DNA of 64,000 bases from Bifidobacterium sp. 7101 (GTDB lineage Bacteria; Actinomycetota; Actinomycetes; Actinomycetales; Bifidobacteriaceae), in assembly GCF_000499285.1 (NCBI RefSeq), contig NZ_AWUN01000002.1, positions 1-64,000 of the forward strand. Direction: 5' to 3'. Below the pieces are notes generated by a model. That model did no database searches. It was given only the letters and a program-made list of their open reading frames with translations, and was not told where the DNA came from. This document shows, piece by piece, positions 36,150 through 46,526 of the stretch. How positions within the stretch are numbered: position 1 is the stretch's first letter; each line of letters opens with the position of its first letter. The translations under genes were made by a program, and so were the position numbers.

Positions 36150-36636
36150 CCGCATCCTCTGCCGCAGGTTCATCAGGGACGGAGTCCGACCCACCGGTCT
36201 CTTCTTCGTCGTCATGCCTATATGGATCGGGGTCACCGGCATAGCTGGCATTGACCCGGGCCTTGGCCATGGCCTCGTCTCTGTGACGGGCCGCAGTCAA
36301 CACATCCTCAATCTCGGTAGCCTCGGCAGGCACCTCATCGTAGATGAAGCGCAGCGTAGGCGTCAGTCGCAGACCGGCCCGGGCGCCGACCAGGGTGCGA
36401 AGCCTGCCTGAGGCCTGCCGCAGGGCCTGCTGGGCCCGCTTGCGCTCACCGGCCTCGTGTCCGGACCGACCCAGCTGGGTCCAGTAGATCTTGGCTATCT
36501 GCAGGTCGTTGGTGACCCGAACCTCAGTGACGGTGACCCCTGCCAGGCGCTTGTCGTGCATCTGGGACTCCAGCGCAGAGGCCACAACCCGTTGTATCAG
36601 GGCTGCTATGCGTACAGCGCGGGGATTTCCAGCCAT
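36133..36636 (-). CDS. rbfA: ribosome-binding factor A
   Basis: A 167-residue KH-like protein that helps mature the 30S subunit. Family segments are NPRAVRIAALIQRVVASALE, VTVTEVRVTNDLQIAKIYW and a conserved LRFIYDEV. The C-terminal ~35 residues are acidic (DDEEETGGSDSVPDEP). The ATG at 36636 is 6 bases from AAAGGA; an adjacent ATG at 36639 would add one Met. It lies between infB and truB, the usual order. Confidence 0.93.
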   Translation of the reverse strand: MAGNPRAVRIAALIQRVVASALESQMHDKRLAGVTVTEVRVTNDLQIAKIYWTQLGRSGHEAGERKRAQQALRQASGRLRTLVGARAGLRLTPTLRFIYDEVPAEATEIEDVLTAARHRDEAMAKARVNASYAGDPDPYRHDDEEETGGSDSVPDEPAAEDADEADR

Positions 36637-36765
36637 CATGATTCCTTTCTCAAACCGTCCATAACCAATCGTCTCATTCATGGACATCCGCCCCGGCCAG
36701 GGAGTACCCAGACCGGGGCGGATCACCACAGACCCTCCGACATGTGGTCGGATGGTCGACAGGCC

Positions 36766-39537
36766 CTACTTGCGTTCCACTTCCCGCATCTCGTAGGTCT
36801 CGATGATGTCGCCCACCTCGATGTCGTTGAAGGAGCCCAGGTTGATGCCAGCCTCGTATCCTTCGGATACCTCGTTGACGTCGTCCTTGAACCGGCGCAG
36901 GGAGGAAATCTCCAGGTCGTTGATGGTGACCACCCCGTTGCGGGCGATGCGAGCCTTGGTGCCCCGCTTGACGGTGCCATCCTGGACCATGACGCCAGCG
37001 ATGTTGCCGAACTTGGAGGAGCGGAAGATCTCGCGGATCTCGGAGTGGGAGGTGGTGACCTCCTCGTACTCCGGCTTAAGCATGCCCTTGAGCGCAGCCT
37101 CGATGTCCTCGATGGCATTGTAGATGACCGAGTAGTACTTGATCTCCACGCCCTCGCGGTCGGCCAGATCCTGAACCTGTCTGTTGGGCCGGACATTGAA
37201 ACCGATGATGACGGCCTTGTCGACCGTAGCCAGGTTGACGTCGTTCTGGGTGATGGCGCCCACGCCCCGGTGGATGACCTGGATCCCGACCTCGTCGGAG
37301 ACCTCGATCTTCATCAGGGAGTCTTCCAGGGCCTCGACCGAGCCGGAGGAGTCGCCCTTGATGACGATGTTGAGCATGTCCACCTCGGACTTGGCGAACT
37401 GCTCCTTCAAGCTCTCCAAGGAGACCACCTTGCGGCGCTTGGCCAGCTGTGCGGCGCGGGCCGAAGCCTCGCGCTTCTCGGCAATCTGACGGGCTGTGCG
37501 GTCGTCGGGTGCGACCAGGAAGAGGTCACCGGCGGTAGGCACCGAGGTAAGGCCCAGCACCTGGACAGGCGTGGAAGGACCGGCAGCGTCCATCTGCCGA
37601 CCGTTCTCGTCCAGCATGGCACGTACACGGCCATAGGCCGATCCAGCCACAATGGCATCGCCTACATGCAGGGTTCCCTGCTGGACCAACACAGTGGCCA
37701 CAGCTCCACGGCCCTTGTCCAGGCGGGCCTCGACCGTGGCACCGCGAGCGTCCATGTCGGGGTTGGCCCGAAGGTCAAGATCTGCATCGGCAGTCAGCAG
37801 GACGGCCTCCAGGAGCTTGTCCACGTTGGTACCCAGCTTGGCGGAGATGTCGACGAACATAGTGTCGCCGCCGTACTCTTCGGATACCAGTCCGAACTCG
37901 GTCAGCTGACCACGTACCTTCTGGGGATTGGCTCCCTCGACATCAATCTTGTTGACAGCCACCACGATGGGCACATGTGCGGCCTGTGCATGGTTGATGG
38001 CCTCCACGGTCTGCGGCATGACGCCGTCGTCCGCGGCCACCACCAGGACAGCCACATCAGTCAGCTCGGCACCACGGGCACGCATGGCCGTAAAGGCCTC
38101 GTGGCCAGGGGTGTCCAGGAAGGTGATCTTGCGATCCTCCCCATCCAGGGTGACCGTGGCCTGGTAGGCCCCGATGCGCTGGGTGATGCCGCCAGCCTCC
38201 TGGGTGGTCGTGTTGGTCTTGCGGATGGTGTCCAGCAGCCGGGTCTTACCATGGTCGACATGGCCCATGACCGTAACCACCGGAGGCCTGGGCTGCAGGT
38301 TCTTGTCGTCCTGGTCCTCACGTTCTTCGTCCAGGTTGATGTCGAACTGCTGAAGGAGCTCCTTGTCCTCCTCCTCAGCGGAGACGATGCGGATCTTCCA
38401 TCCAATCTCGTCGCCCAGAATCTGGAAAGTGGCCTCATCCAGGGACTGGGTGGCCGTAGCCATCTCGCCCAGGTGGAAGAGCACCGTGACCAGGGCGGCA
38501 GGGTTGACGTTGATCTTGTCGGCCAGGTCGGCCAGGGTTGCGCCCTGACGCAGCTTGACGGTACGTCCATTGCCTGCGGGGATGCGCACACCGCCGATGA
38601 CGGGTGCCTTCATCTCCTGGAATTCATGCCTCTTGGCCATCCGATTCTTGCGGGCCTTGGAGGACTTACCTCCCTGGCGACCGAATGCTCCAGCAGCACC
38701 GCCGCGACCACGACCACCACGGCCGGAACCGCCACGGAAGCCACCCGAAGGCGCCGACGAAGCACCGCCGAAACGGCTGCCGCCGCCCTGATGGGTCTGC
38801 TGGCCTGGACGGCTATGGCCCCACTGCCCTGGACGGGCGCCCTGCCCGGGGCGACCGCCACGACCGTTGCGGAATCCGCCCCGGCCCCTGCGGGAGTCGT
38901 TGACGGTGGGCCTGGCCATAGGATGCGGCCTGGGGATATCCGAAGGCATGGGGGCCTTCATCCCCTGCTTTCGGCTGAAAGGATTATTGCCCGGACGGGG
39001 CGTGGATGCTCCCGGCCGTGCGCCATGACGTGCCGCCGCAGCGTTGGAACCACCAGGACGACCGTTGTTGCGCGAGCCCTGGGGGCCGGGCCTGCCCATG
39101 GCTGAAGGCTTGGGTCCACGGGACTGGTTGCGCTGCTCATGCTCGTTGCGATTACCCTGGGATGCACCGGGCTTGGGGAAGTGGCCACCGTGACGCTGCT
39201 GACCCCGTGGCGCCTCGCCGTCGGCCGAGGACCGATGATTCTGTCCGGGCTTGGGCCCAGGTGTTGGCGGCTGGGTGCCGCCGGACTGCGCACGGCCATG
39301 CTGACCCTGGCCGCTTCCGTGATTAGGGCTACCGGGGCGGGCATTTCGCGCAGCGGCCTGCCCAGCGTCGCTTTGTCCCTTCTGGGGGAAAGCGTTCTTG
39401 AGTCGACGAACCACAGGGGCCTCGACAGTGGAGGATGCGGACTTGACGAATTCGCCCATGTCCTTCAATTTCGCCAGAACAGTCTTGCTGTCTACGCCAA
39501 ATTCCTTGGCCAGCTCATACACGCGTGCTTTGGGCAC
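36766..39537 (-). CDS. infB: translation initiation factor IF-2
   Basis: A 923-residue GTPase that places initiator tRNA on the ribosome. The first ~50 residues form the IF2_N fold ([20 protein letters not shown]). Residues ~60-310 are a disordered, Gly/Arg/Pro/Gln-rich region. The G domain has G1 GHVDHGKT (near 424), DTPGHEAFT and NKID. Domains II-IV follow, ending near 923. The GTG start has AAGGAG 7 bases upstream. The long RG-rich linker is common in Actinobacteria. There is no ylxR gene between nusA and infB, where many Gram-positives carry one. Confidence 0.97.
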   Translation of the reverse strand: MPKARVYELAKEFGVDSKTVLAKLKDMGEFVKSASSTVEAPVVRRLKNAFPQKGQSDAGQAAARNARPGSPNHGSGQGQHGRAQSGGTQPPTPGPKPGQNHRSSADGEAPRGQQRHGGHFPKPGASQGNRNEHEQRNQSRGPKPSAMGRPGPQGSRNNGRPGGSNAAAARHGARPGASTPRPGNNPFSRKQGMKAPMPSDIPRPHPMARPTVNDSRRGRGGFRNGRGGRPGQGARPGQWGHSRPGQQTHQGGGSRFGGASSAPSGGFRGGSGRGGRGRGGAAGAFGRQGGKSSKARKNRMAKRHEFQEMKAPVIGGVRIPAGNGRTVKLRQGATLADLADKINVNPAALVTVLFHLGEMATATQSLDEATFQILGDEIGWKIRIVSAEEEDKELLQQFDINLDEEREDQDDKNLQPRPPVVTVMGHVDHGKTRLLDTIRKTNTTTQEAGGITQRIGAYQATVTLDGEDRKITFLDTPGHEAFTAMRARGAELTDVAVLVVAADDGVMPQTVEAINHAQAAHVPIVVAVNKIDVEGANPQKVRGQLTEFGLVSEEYGGDTMFVDISAKLGTNVDKLLEAVLLTADADLDLRANPDMDARGATVEARLDKGRGAVATVLVQQGTLHVGDAIVAGSAYGRVRAMLDENGRQMDAAGPSTPVQVLGLTSVPTAGDLFLVAPDDRTARQIAEKREASARAAQLAKRRKVVSLESLKEQFAKSEVDMLNIVIKGDSSGSVEALEDSLMKIEVSDEVGIQVIHRGVGAITQNDVNLATVDKAVIIGFNVRPNRQVQDLADREGVEIKYYSVIYNAIEDIEAALKGMLKPEYEEVTTSHSEIREIFRSSKFGNIAGVMVQDGTVKRGTKARIARNGVVTINDLEISSLRRFKDDVNEVSEGYEAGINLGSFNDIEVGDIIETYEMREVERK

Positions 39538-39720
39538 TTACTTTCTCCTTACCGGACCGCGCATATGACCGGCGCGATCACTCTTTCATGACGGCGAACA
39601 TATCCTGTCTCATCGTGCGACCATGATCGTGTTACCTCGTCTCTGTGCCGGGGCCGACGGCATGAACCTCCGGACTCGGGATACCGGGTCCAGCATACTC
39701 GCGTCGTCGGATGTTTGCTC

Positions 39721-40779
39721 TCAGGCGTCTTCACCAGCAGCCGAAGCCGATTGCGCCTGCAGTTCACGTAGTTTTTGCTGGTGGGCCTCCTCGGACTCGA
39801 TGCCAATCTTCCATCCGGTCAGCTTGGCGGCAAGACGGGCGTTCTGGCCCTCTTTACCAATGGCCAGGGAGAGCTGGGCATCCTTGATGAAGGCAATGGC
39901 CGTGCGGTTGGGCTCGCTGACGATCTGCACCTGACGGACCACGGCCGGGGACAGGGCCGCAGCCACGAATTCGGCGGGGTCCTTGGACCAGTCCACGATG
40001 TCGATCTTCTCAGGTCCCAGGTTCTCCATGACGGCACGAACGCGAGCACCCGCCGGGCCGATCAGCGCGCCCTTGGGATTGACCCCCTTGGTGTTGGCAC
40101 GAACCGCGATCTTGGTTCTGGCACCGGCCTCACGGGCAATGGCCATGATGGAGACTGCACCAGAGACCAGCTCGGGCACCTCCCGCTCAAAGAGGCGGCG
40201 AACCAGCTCCGGGTGGGAACGCGACACGATGATTTCCGGCCCCTTGAGCCCACGGGAGACATTGACCACGTAGACACGGATCCGCTGGCCGTGCTGGTAA
40301 TGCTCTCCAGGCACCTGCTCACGCCGGGGCAAAATGGCCTCGACATTATCTACGGCCACATGCACGTTGCCGGGATCGCTGGCATCCTGCTGCACGACTC
40401 CGGTGATCAGATGGCCCTTTTGGCCCGAGAAAGCTCCGAAGACTCGCTCATCGTCGGCCTGGCGGAAGAGCTGACGGATGACCTGGCGGGCTGTGGAAGC
40501 CGCCAGCCTATCGAAGTCCTTCGGTGTGTCGTCGTATTCCTCGCCCAGATCATACCCCGGTTCGGGCTCTTCGGGGGTGGGTTCACGAGCGATCTCGTCC
40601 TGTGCCCAGATGGTAAAAGTCCCCGCACGTTCGTCCAGCTCCACACGTGCGTGTTTGGCTGCATGAGGCGACTTCTGGTAGGCCAGAAGAAGAGCCTCGC
40701 TCAGTGCTTGATCCAAGGTCTCGGCATCAATCCCTTGTTCGTGTGCCAGCTGATGAATTTCAGCCAGGTCCAGTTCCAT
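39721..40779 (-). CDS. nusA: transcription termination/antitermination factor NusA
   Basis: A 352-residue RNA-polymerase-binding factor. The N-terminal domain (about 1-130) has an acidic insertion (PTPEEPEPGYDLGEEYDD). An S1 domain (about 130-205) is followed by two KH domains (GVNPKGALIGPAGARVRAV near 240 and LSLAIGKEGQNARLAAKL near 310). The E. coli-type C-terminal acidic repeats are absent, as usual outside Proteobacteria. It starts the minus-strand nusA-infB-rbfA-truB-ribF run. No rimP gene lies directly upstream; a divergent lipoprotein gene is there instead. Confidence 0.95.
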   Translation of the reverse strand: MELDLAEIHQLAHEQGIDAETLDQALSEALLLAYQKSPHAAKHARVELDERAGTFTIWAQDEIAREPTPEEPEPGYDLGEEYDDTPKDFDRLAASTARQVIRQLFRQADDERVFGAFSGQKGHLITGVVQQDASDPGNVHVAVDNVEAILPRREQVPGEHYQHGQRIRVYVVNVSRGLKGPEIIVSRSHPELVRRLFEREVPELVSGAVSIMAIAREAGARTKIAVRANTKGVNPKGALIGPAGARVRAVMENLGPEKIDIVDWSKDPAEFVAAALSPAVVRQVQIVSEPNRTAIAFIKDAQLSLAIGKEGQNARLAAKLTGWKIGIESEEAHQQKLRELQAQSASAAGEDA

Positions 40780-40919
40780 GTCAAGACCTCCTATGAAGTT
40801 ATTCAGACCGTGCTTCTTTTAGTCTGCAATGCCTACTATTCTAACCTTTCATGCAGACACAGCCGGTTCCTGAATACCACGGGTGGGCGAGTCGTCGGCC
40901 AACGATCCTGGCACGACGA

Positions 40920-41522
40920 ATGAGGGCCGGTATCGCAGTTCTTCTGCTGGCTGCCACCATCTCAGGATGCGCACCCTCAGCGGTGCATGTCAGCCAGCAC
41001 GACCCCGACAATCTCCGTCCCACAGCATGTGAGCAGGCATGGACGCGAGCCCGGCAGTCAGAACAGCTTCAGAGGGATCAGGCAAATAGCCGGGCCCAGG
41101 CCTGGATCCAAGCGGCCCGTGAGTGCCCTGCCCGCTTGGACGAAGCCACGGTACACGCAGCCCAGGCTTTGACGGCCTCCCAGGGCGGACAGGCCAATCG
41201 CCAAACGGCTACATTGAGGCTGGTTCAGGCTGCACAGCAGTTGGATCCACTGGCCAAGGCACTGCCGGTCGAATTGGCCGATCAGGCCATCATAGGCGAA
41301 GACCGTTCAGGATTCGAACTTTCGGTGCTCGCAGCACGCAAGACGGATGCCGCGTGGATGCTCACCCTGGCCGATGCACACACTGCAGCCGCACAGATTC
41401 TGGTCGGTCGCGCCAAGCACGATCCCCGGCAGGGGGTCTATTCTACCACTGATCTACTGGCGCACCCTCGAAAAGTCCACCGACCCCGCCAACCGGAATA
41501 CAGACCCCTACCCCTGCCCTGA
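40920..41522 (+). CDS. putative lipoprotein, possibly frameshifted at its 3' end
   Basis: A ~200-residue protein starting with a short lipoprotein signal (MRAGIAVLLLAATISGC, lipobox Cys near residue 17). An Ala/Gln-rich helical domain follows (ARQSEQLQRDQANSRAQAW, then ATLRLVQAAQQLDPLAKAL). I do not recognise the family. The last ~25 residues (HPRKVHRPRQPEYRPLPLP) look out of frame. A well-formed continuation in another frame follows from about 41519 to 41734 (LIEMDTARTLLAVGRKLNG). A frameshift between about 41450 and 41525 is therefore likely. The start could also be at 40851. It is divergent from nusA. Confidence 0.55.
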   Translation: MRAGIAVLLLAATISGCAPSAVHVSQHDPDNLRPTACEQAWTRARQSEQLQRDQANSRAQAWIQAARECPARLDEATVHAAQALTASQGGQANRQTATLRLVQAAQQLDPLAKALPVELADQAIIGEDRSGFELSVLAARKTDAAWMLTLADAHTAAAQILVGRAKHDPRQGVYSTTDLLAHPRKVHRPRQPEYRPLPLP

Positions 41523-41527
41523 TCGAG

Positions 41528-41734
41528 ATGGATACGGCACGGACCCTACTGGCCGTGGGGAGAAAACTGAACGGCTCCTCAGGCGCCATACGAACCGATG
41601 CCAGTCAGAACGAGAAAAGCCACCGGCAGGCCACATCGGCCCTGGTCGACATGATCGTAGCCCACATGTCCATGGCCATGAACCTCGGCTACCCGGCCAC
41701 TTCGTCAGCCCTGCTACAGGTGCCAAAGCACTGA
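41528..41734 (+). pseudogene. possible out-of-frame C-terminal part of the lipoprotein
   Basis: A 68-codon frame (MDTARTLLAVGRKLNGSSGA, then HRQATSALVDMIVAHMSMAM) with helical, Ala/Met-rich sequence, beginning 5 bases after the stop of the lipoprotein frame. It has no clear ribosome binding site. Its composition matches the lipoprotein's helical domain, so I read it as that gene's displaced end, though a separate small gene cannot be ruled out. Confidence 0.4.
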
Positions 41735-42278
41735 CGTCCAGGACGGACCAACCACCGGCAGGTTCCACTAGTAGCGTTCGCACGTCTCCTCATCCGCATA
41801 TGCGAGCAACCCTTGCCCATTCATGCCCAAAACCTGGTCAATCATGAAGCGCAATCATCAAGCACAGCACATTAACTATTGCTTACCGCAGATTTCACGA
41901 AACCTTACGAGTGGCGCCAAAGTTTCAGACGGTGCTAATATAGAACGTGTTCCACAGGAGTATTCCACAGGAACGCAGGGGGGTATGAACCCGTGCAATG
42001 TAGGAGGCGAGCCGGTGTGACCACCACATCGCCTTCTGCATTGGACGGTCTTTTCATTTGCTGAGTATCGCTGCTCATGGTCATGCCAAACTAGGTAGTC
42101 AAAGATTGCATACGGAAAACCAATCACATCTGACATCCATGAACCAAACGGGTGCCATTCTCTCGGTCACTCCGCAAAAAGTCGGTCTTCTATGGACCGC
42201 ATATCAGCAGCAATTATGAAACCTGATACTCCAAGTGTGCCACTAAACCGTGAAAGGCAGCAACAGGGTAAAACGTAA
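41735..42278. other. gene-free region with promoter-like and repeat elements
   Basis: No convincing gene lies in these 544 bases, which are AT-richer than their neighbours. On the plus strand an extended -10-like TGCTAATAT sits at 41933-41941. It is followed by a tandem direct repeat TTCCACAGGA (41950-41959 and 41963-41972). A short frame ATG...TGA (41984-42019, 11 codons) with a G-rich stretch before it comes next. These could be the start of a small RNA or leader transcript, but nothing downstream on the plus strand is a gene. Confidence 0.35.
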
Positions 42279-42303
42279 AAGGCCCCGACCATCGGGCCGG
42301 GGT
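42279..42303 (-). terminator. terminator of tRNA-Ser(CGA)
   Basis: Read on the minus strand, GACCCCGGCC pairs with GGTCGGGGCC (with G-T pairs) around a short loop, followed by CTTTTACGTTTT. It lies 10 bases beyond the tRNA 3' end. Confidence 0.8.
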
Positions 42304-42312
42304 CGATAAGGG

Positions 42313-42398
42313 CGGTTGAGGCGAGATTCGAACTCGCGGAGGGAGTTGCCCTCACACGCTTTCGAGGCGTGCTCCTTAGACCGCTCGGACACTCAACC
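42313..42398 (-). tRNA. tRNA-Ser (anticodon CGA)
   Basis: An 86-base class II tRNA: acceptor stem GGTTGAG with CTCAACC, anticodon loop CTCGAAA (anticodon CGA), long variable arm (GAGGGCAACTCCCTC) and T-loop TTCGAAT. CCA is not encoded. It lies just downstream of truA on the same strand. Confidence 0.95.
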
Positions 42399-42506
42399 AT
42401 AGTCGTTGCCCGACACTGCCGAACAACAACTTTTCTATTATGCCACAGAGTCCCTACCTGGCAAGCGGCGTGGCGCAGCCAACGGCCACTGTGAACAACC
42501 AGGGAA

Positions 42507-43469
42507 TCACAGTGTCCGGCGTGCTCGGATGGCCTGCGCCCGCTCAGCAAGCTGGTCATCAGGCGGGTAGGCCACATGCTCCAGGGTCAACCCTCGAGCA
42601 TCTATAGGACCAGTGGAACCTTCACGCAGGGGGTGGGCCACCTTGTCGGCAAACCATTGCACGGAGCGTCGCCCCTGGCCCACCTGGATGCAGGCCGCAA
42701 CCAGTGAGCGGACCATGTTATGCGCAAAAGCATCGGCTACAATCCGAAAGACGGTCAGCCCGGACTCCATAAAGGTCGGAAGGTATCCGACGGCATCCTG
42801 TCCCTGAGCAGCCTCGCACAGATTCACAGTGGGAACCAGGTCCCAGTGTGCTGCCAGGACCTTGCGGATGGTCGTGCCGCCAGGGTTTGGCCTGGCAAAG
42901 GATCCGAAGTCATGCAGACCGATACACTTCGCTGCGGCCTCGTTCATAGCTTGCAGATCCAGGCTCCCCTCCAGGTCCAGCACATAGCCCCGCATGCGCG
43001 GATCTCCTGGCTGACCCCCCTGGCTGACCCGATACAGGTAGGTACGTTCCAGGGCAGAGAAGCGGGCATCGAAACCTGTAGGGGCCAATCCGAGACCGAG
43101 CAGAACGATGTCGGCAGGCAACAGGTGCCGGAGGCGGCGTTCCAGGGCCAAAACACCATCGACCCCCATATGTCCCCTGCAGGATTCGAGCACAGCGACG
43201 GGAACGTCCAAGTGTGCCACTTGGTGAGATGCGTGGACCCCAGTGTCTGTCCTTCCAGCCACGACCAGTCTGGGTTCCCAGTCGGCTTGGCGATAGGAAA
43301 CCTCACCATTCGATCTGCGGGCTCCGGTAATCAGAGACAGAGCATGCTCGATGCAACCCTGGACCGTGCGTAGCCCGGGCTGCCGGGCCCAACCATGGAA
43401 GCCGCCGCCGTCGTAGGCCAGGTCCATACGCAGCCTGACAAGGGACATCTTCCCTTTCTGATCCTCCAT
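42507..43469 (-). CDS. truA: tRNA pseudouridine(38-40) synthase
   Basis: A 320-residue enzyme modifying the anticodon arm of tRNAs. The catalytic Asp is in VVAGRTDTGVHASHQ near residue 73, and RMDLAYDGGGFHGWARQP is the usual N-terminal signature. An insertion around residues 85-105 (VLESCRGHMGVDGVLALERR) makes it longer than the ~270-residue norm. The ATG at 43469 has GGGAGG 5 bases upstream. It follows rplQ by 80 bases, the usual order in Actinobacteria. Confidence 0.93.
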   Translation of the reverse strand: MEDQKGKMSLVRLRMDLAYDGGGFHGWARQPGLRTVQGCIEHALSLITGARRSNGEVSYRQADWEPRLVVAGRTDTGVHASHQVAHLDVPVAVLESCRGHMGVDGVLALERRLRHLLPADIVLLGLGLAPTGFDARFSALERTYLYRVSQGGQPGDPRMRGYVLDLEGSLDLQAMNEAAAKCIGLHDFGSFARPNPGGTTIRKVLAAHWDLVPTVNLCEAAQGQDAVGYLPTFMESGLTVFRIVADAFAHNMVRSLVAACIQVGQGRRSVQWFADKVAHPLREGSTGPIDARGLTLEHVAYPPDDQLAERAQAIRARRTL

Positions 43470-43549
43470 CACGACCTCCCTGGCAGCAATGACAAACGGG
43501 GCCGGAGAGCCATGCTCCCCGACCCCGTCACCAGATACACAAGGACCGA

Positions 43550-44194
43550 TTACTCGGCAGCCTTCTCGGCATCCTCAGCCACGTCGGCATCTTCCTGAGC
43601 CTGGGCTTCAGCCTGATCAGCCTTGTCAGCGGTCTGCTCCAGATCCTCGGCCGCCTGGTCGGCCTGGGCCACGTCCTGATCGGACTCGTTGGCCTCAACG
43701 GCCTGGTCGACGGCATCCTTGGCAGCGCCTTCGGCGACAGCGGCATCGGTGGCTGCTGCCACCTCGGCGTTGTCGTCCTTGGCAGCCACCTTCGCCGCGG
43801 ACTCAGCTTCCTTGACGACGGCCTTCTTGGCCGACAGGGGCTCGGTGACCAGCTCGATTACGGCCTGCGGAGAGTTGTCTCCGCGGCGGGGTGCAATCTT
43901 GGTGATGCGGGTGTAGCCACCCTCACGCTGCTGCATCTGCTCGGCAATCTGCGTGAACAGGATATGAACCACAGACTTGTCGCGGATGACGCGCATAACG
44001 CGGCGGCGGGCGGGCAGATCCCCGCGCTTGGCGAAGGTGATCAGCCGCTCAGCGAGCGGACGCAGGCGCTTGGCCTTGGGCAGTGTGGTCGTGATACGGC
44101 CGTTGGCGAAGAGGCTGGTGGCCATGTTGGCCAGCATCAACCGCTCGTGGGCCGGGCTGGAGGCCAGACGTGGGCCCTTGCTAGGTTTTGGCAT
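43550..44194 (-). CDS. rplQ: 50S ribosomal protein L17 with acidic Ala-rich tail
   Basis: A 214-residue L17; the core (about 1-130) is normal ([20 protein letters not shown], then [19 protein letters not shown] and [19 protein letters not shown]). The remaining ~80 residues are almost only Ala, Asp, Glu, Gln and Val ([20 protein letters not shown]). Such acidic tails on L17 are known in bifidobacteria and related Actinobacteria, with no known role. It lies 126 bases after rpoA. Confidence 0.95.
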   Translation of the reverse strand: MPKPSKGPRLASSPAHERLMLANMATSLFANGRITTTLPKAKRLRPLAERLITFAKRGDLPARRRVMRVIRDKSVVHILFTQIAEQMQQREGGYTRITKIAPRRGDNSPQAVIELVTEPLSAKKAVVKEAESAAKVAAKDDNAEVAAATDAAVAEGAAKDAVDQAVEANESDQDVAQADQAAEDLEQTADKADQAEAQAQEDADVAEDAEKAAE

Positions 44195-44320
44195 TGGATT
44201 ATCTCCTTACGGCCCGGGAGGACAGGTGGGCATACGCCCGAACATCCGACTTCCCGGAATTTCTGTCGGCAGACGACGGAACCCTTCCCCCTCGTCCGCT
44301 CATACGAAGGCTGCTATCCT

Positions 44321-45316
44321 TCACTCGTCGTCAGGCGAGAAGAAGGTGCCTCCCTCGAGATTATTGGTGTCGAAGCCCAGCGGGGAGGCCTTCAGCGACA
44401 GCCCCATGCCCTCAAGCTTCTCCTTGACCTCGTCGATGGACTTCATGCCGAAGTTACGGATGTCCAGCAGATCCTGCTCGGTATGCGAGACCAGTTCGCC
44501 GATGGTGTGGATTCCTTCGCGCTTGAGGCAGTTGTAGGAACGCTGCGTCAGGTTCAGGTCCTCAATCGGCACGGACATCTGCGGATCGGCCTCTTCCACC
44601 ACAGGCTCGGGTCCGACCTCCACGCCTTCGGCCTGGGTGTTGAGCTCACGGCAGAGGCCGAAGAGCTCGACCAGGGTCGACCCAGCTGATGCCACCGCGT
44701 CACGCGGCGAGATGGCAGGCTTGGTCTCCACATCCAGAATCAGCTTGTCGAAATCCGTGCGCTGCTCGACACGGGTGGCCTCGACCTTGTAGCTGACCTT
44801 GAGCACAGGAGAGTAAATGGAATCGACCGGGATGCGGCCAATCTCATCGTTGTCCTGCTTGTTGAGCTGGGCCTGGACGTATCCACGCCCACGCTCCACC
44901 GTAAACTCGATCTCCAGCTCGCCATCCTCAGCCAGGGTCGCAATATGCAGATCAGGATTGGCCACGGTGACGCCGGCCGGCGGGGTGATGTCCCCGGCGG
45001 TGGCCTCACCCTTGCCGCTCTTGCGCAAATACATGACCACAGGCTCGTCGTACTCGCTGGTCAGCACGATGCCTTTGATGTTGAGCAGGATCTCAGTGAC
45101 GTCCTCCTCCACACCAGGCAGCGTGGTGAACTCGTGCAGGGCACCCGAAATGCGGACCGAGGTCACAGCCGCACCGGGTATGGAGCTCAGCAGGGTACGA
45201 CGCAGGGAGTTGCCCAAGGTGTACCCGAATCCGGGCTCCAAGGGCTCGATGGTGAAACGGGAGCGCTGGGCATTGACGACTTCTTCAGTAAGAGTCGGAC
45301 GCTGTGCAATAAGCAC
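44321..45316 (-). CDS. rpoA: RNA polymerase alpha subunit
   Basis: A 331-residue alpha subunit. The N-terminal domain (about 1-230) contains [20 protein letters not shown] for dimerisation. After a linker, the C-terminal DNA-binding domain (about 250-315) has [20 protein letters not shown] and ends in [14 protein letters not shown]. The GTG at 45316 follows AAGGA and gives the normal N-terminus ([11 protein letters not shown]); the frame is open to 45355 without good signals. rpsD, which often lies between rpsK and rpoA, is absent here. Confidence 0.96.
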   Translation of the reverse strand: MLIAQRPTLTEEVVNAQRSRFTIEPLEPGFGYTLGNSLRRTLLSSIPGAAVTSVRISGALHEFTTLPGVEEDVTEILLNIKGIVLTSEYDEPVVMYLRKSGKGEATAGDITPPAGVTVANPDLHIATLAEDGELEIEFTVERGRGYVQAQLNKQDNDEIGRIPVDSIYSPVLKVSYKVEATRVEQRTDFDKLILDVETKPAISPRDAVASAGSTLVELFGLCRELNTQAEGVEVGPEPVVEEADPQMSVPIEDLNLTQRSYNCLKREGIHTIGELVSHTEQDLLDIRNFGMKSIDEVKEKLEGMGLSLKASPLGFDTNNLEGGTFFSPDDE

Positions 45317-45391
45317 TGTTGCTATCCTTTCAGCTCCGACCGGTGGTGCACTCACCGATCTTCGCGGGTGGATTCATGGGTTTTCTAGTGC

Positions 45392-45790
45392 TCAGACGCG
45401 ACGGCGCTTGGGAGGACGAACGCCATTGTGTGCCTGGGGGGTCACATCGGAGATGGAACCGACCTCCAGGCCTGCGGACTGCAGGGAGCGGATGGCGGTC
45501 TCACGGCCCGAACCCGGGCCCTTGACGAAGACATCCACCTTCTTGACCCCATGCTCCATGGCCTTGCGGGCTGCGGATTCGGCGGCCATGCCCGCAGCGT
45601 AAGGAGTGGACTTGCGGGAGCCCTTGAAGCCTACGTCGCCGCCTGAAGCCCAGGCCACTACAGCACCGGAAGGATCGGTGATGGAGATGATGGTGTTGTT
45701 GAATGTTGACTTGATATGCGCCTGCCCGACCGGAACCGACTTGCGATCCCGACGACGAGGCTTGCGCGCGGCCTGCTTTGCTGCTGCCAT
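45392..45790 (-). CDS. rpsK: 30S ribosomal protein S11
   Basis: A 132-residue S11, which forms part of the mRNA exit platform. Typical segments are [36 protein letters not shown] and [14 protein letters not shown], with a basic end [10 protein letters not shown]. The ATG at 45790 has AGGAAACGAGGA upstream; the longer open frame to 45871 is not credible. It lies between rpsM and rpoA. Confidence 0.97.
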   Translation of the reverse strand: MAAAKQAARKPRRRDRKSVPVGQAHIKSTFNNTIISITDPSGAVVAWASGGDVGFKGSRKSTPYAAGMAAESAARKAMEHGVKKVDVFVKGPGSGRETAIRSLQSAGLEVGSISDVTPQAHNGVRPPKRRRV

Positions 45791-45877
45791 TGATCCTCGT
45801 TTCCTTGTCACGAATAACGAATAACTAATTGCTAGTGCGAACCATCGGGGACCCTCATCCCCGCTTCGCATTCGGCC

Positions 45878-46255
45878 TTACTTGGTCGCCTTCTTCTTTC
45901 CGGCGACGGTGCGCTTGGGTCCCTTGCGGGTGCGGGCGTTGGTCTTGGTCCGCTGGCCGCGCACGGGCAGGCCCCGGCGGTGGCGCTGGCCCTGATAGCA
46001 GTTGATTTGGATCTTACGGCGAATATCAGCGTCGATCTCACGACGCAGATCACCCTCGATCTTGTAGTTTCCCTCGAGGTAATCACGCAGCGTAATGAGC
46101 TGCTCGTCCGTGAGATCCTTGACGCGGGTGTCCGGATTCACTCCGGTCGCGGCAAGTGTTTCCTTGGCGCGAGTACGCCCCACACCGAAGATATAGGTGA
46201 GGGCTATCTCTATGCGCTTCTCGTTGGGGATGTCGACTCCGGCAAGACGTGCCAT
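45878..46255 (-). CDS. rpsM: 30S ribosomal protein S13
   Basis: A 125-residue S13, which contacts the 50S subunit and P-site tRNA. It shows the start [20 protein letters not shown], then [12 protein letters not shown] and the basic tail [20 protein letters not shown]. The ATG at 46255 has AAAGGAAT upstream. The gene lies 132 bases after rpmJ and 87 before rpsK. Confidence 0.97.
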   Translation of the reverse strand: MARLAGVDIPNEKRIEIALTYIFGVGRTRAKETLAATGVNPDTRVKDLTDEQLITLRDYLEGNYKIEGDLRREIDADIRRKIQINCYQGQRHRRGLPVRGQRTKTNARTRKGPKRTVAGKKKATK

Positions 46256-46387
46256 TGCGATTCCTTTTTGTTCTACGCAGGTCGTGCACCGAGTCTTCCG
46301 GTCTCCCGGCCCGGGCCTGCGCACCCGGGGTTCAGCCTGCTGGCTGTGACTCAGCGCCTTTGGTGTTCGTTGCCGCTGGGAATCCGC

Positions 46388-46501
46388 TCAGCCCTGGCGC
46401 TGCTTGTGGCGTGGGTTTTTGCAGATCACCATGACGCGGCCGTGACGACGAATCACGCGGCAGTTCTCGCAGATTCTCTTCACACTAGGGCTGACCTTCA
46501 T
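46388..46501 (-). CDS. rpmJ: 50S ribosomal protein L36
   Basis: A 37-residue zinc-ribbon L36: starts [20 protein letters not shown] and ends [11 protein letters not shown], with the Cys-x2-Cys and Cys-x4-His zinc ligands intact, so it is the zinc-binding form. It is too short for many gene callers. It lies between infA and rpsM, the standard place. Confidence 0.96.
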   Translation of the reverse strand: MKVSPSVKRICENCRVIRRHGRVMVICKNPRHKQRQG

Positions 46502-46526
46502 GGTTTTCCTTTGCTTGTGTACCTTG

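Noticed and set aside
36457-39105. Very long open frame on the plus strand opposite infB
   Set aside because: It runs antisense to an unmistakable IF-2 and arises from high GC and skewed codon use; it has no family features.
41347-41847. 166-codon frame overlapping the lipoprotein's end
   Set aside because: Its composition (Pro, Arg, His, Gly, Thr) is typical of a wrong frame in GC-rich DNA and nothing in it looks folded.
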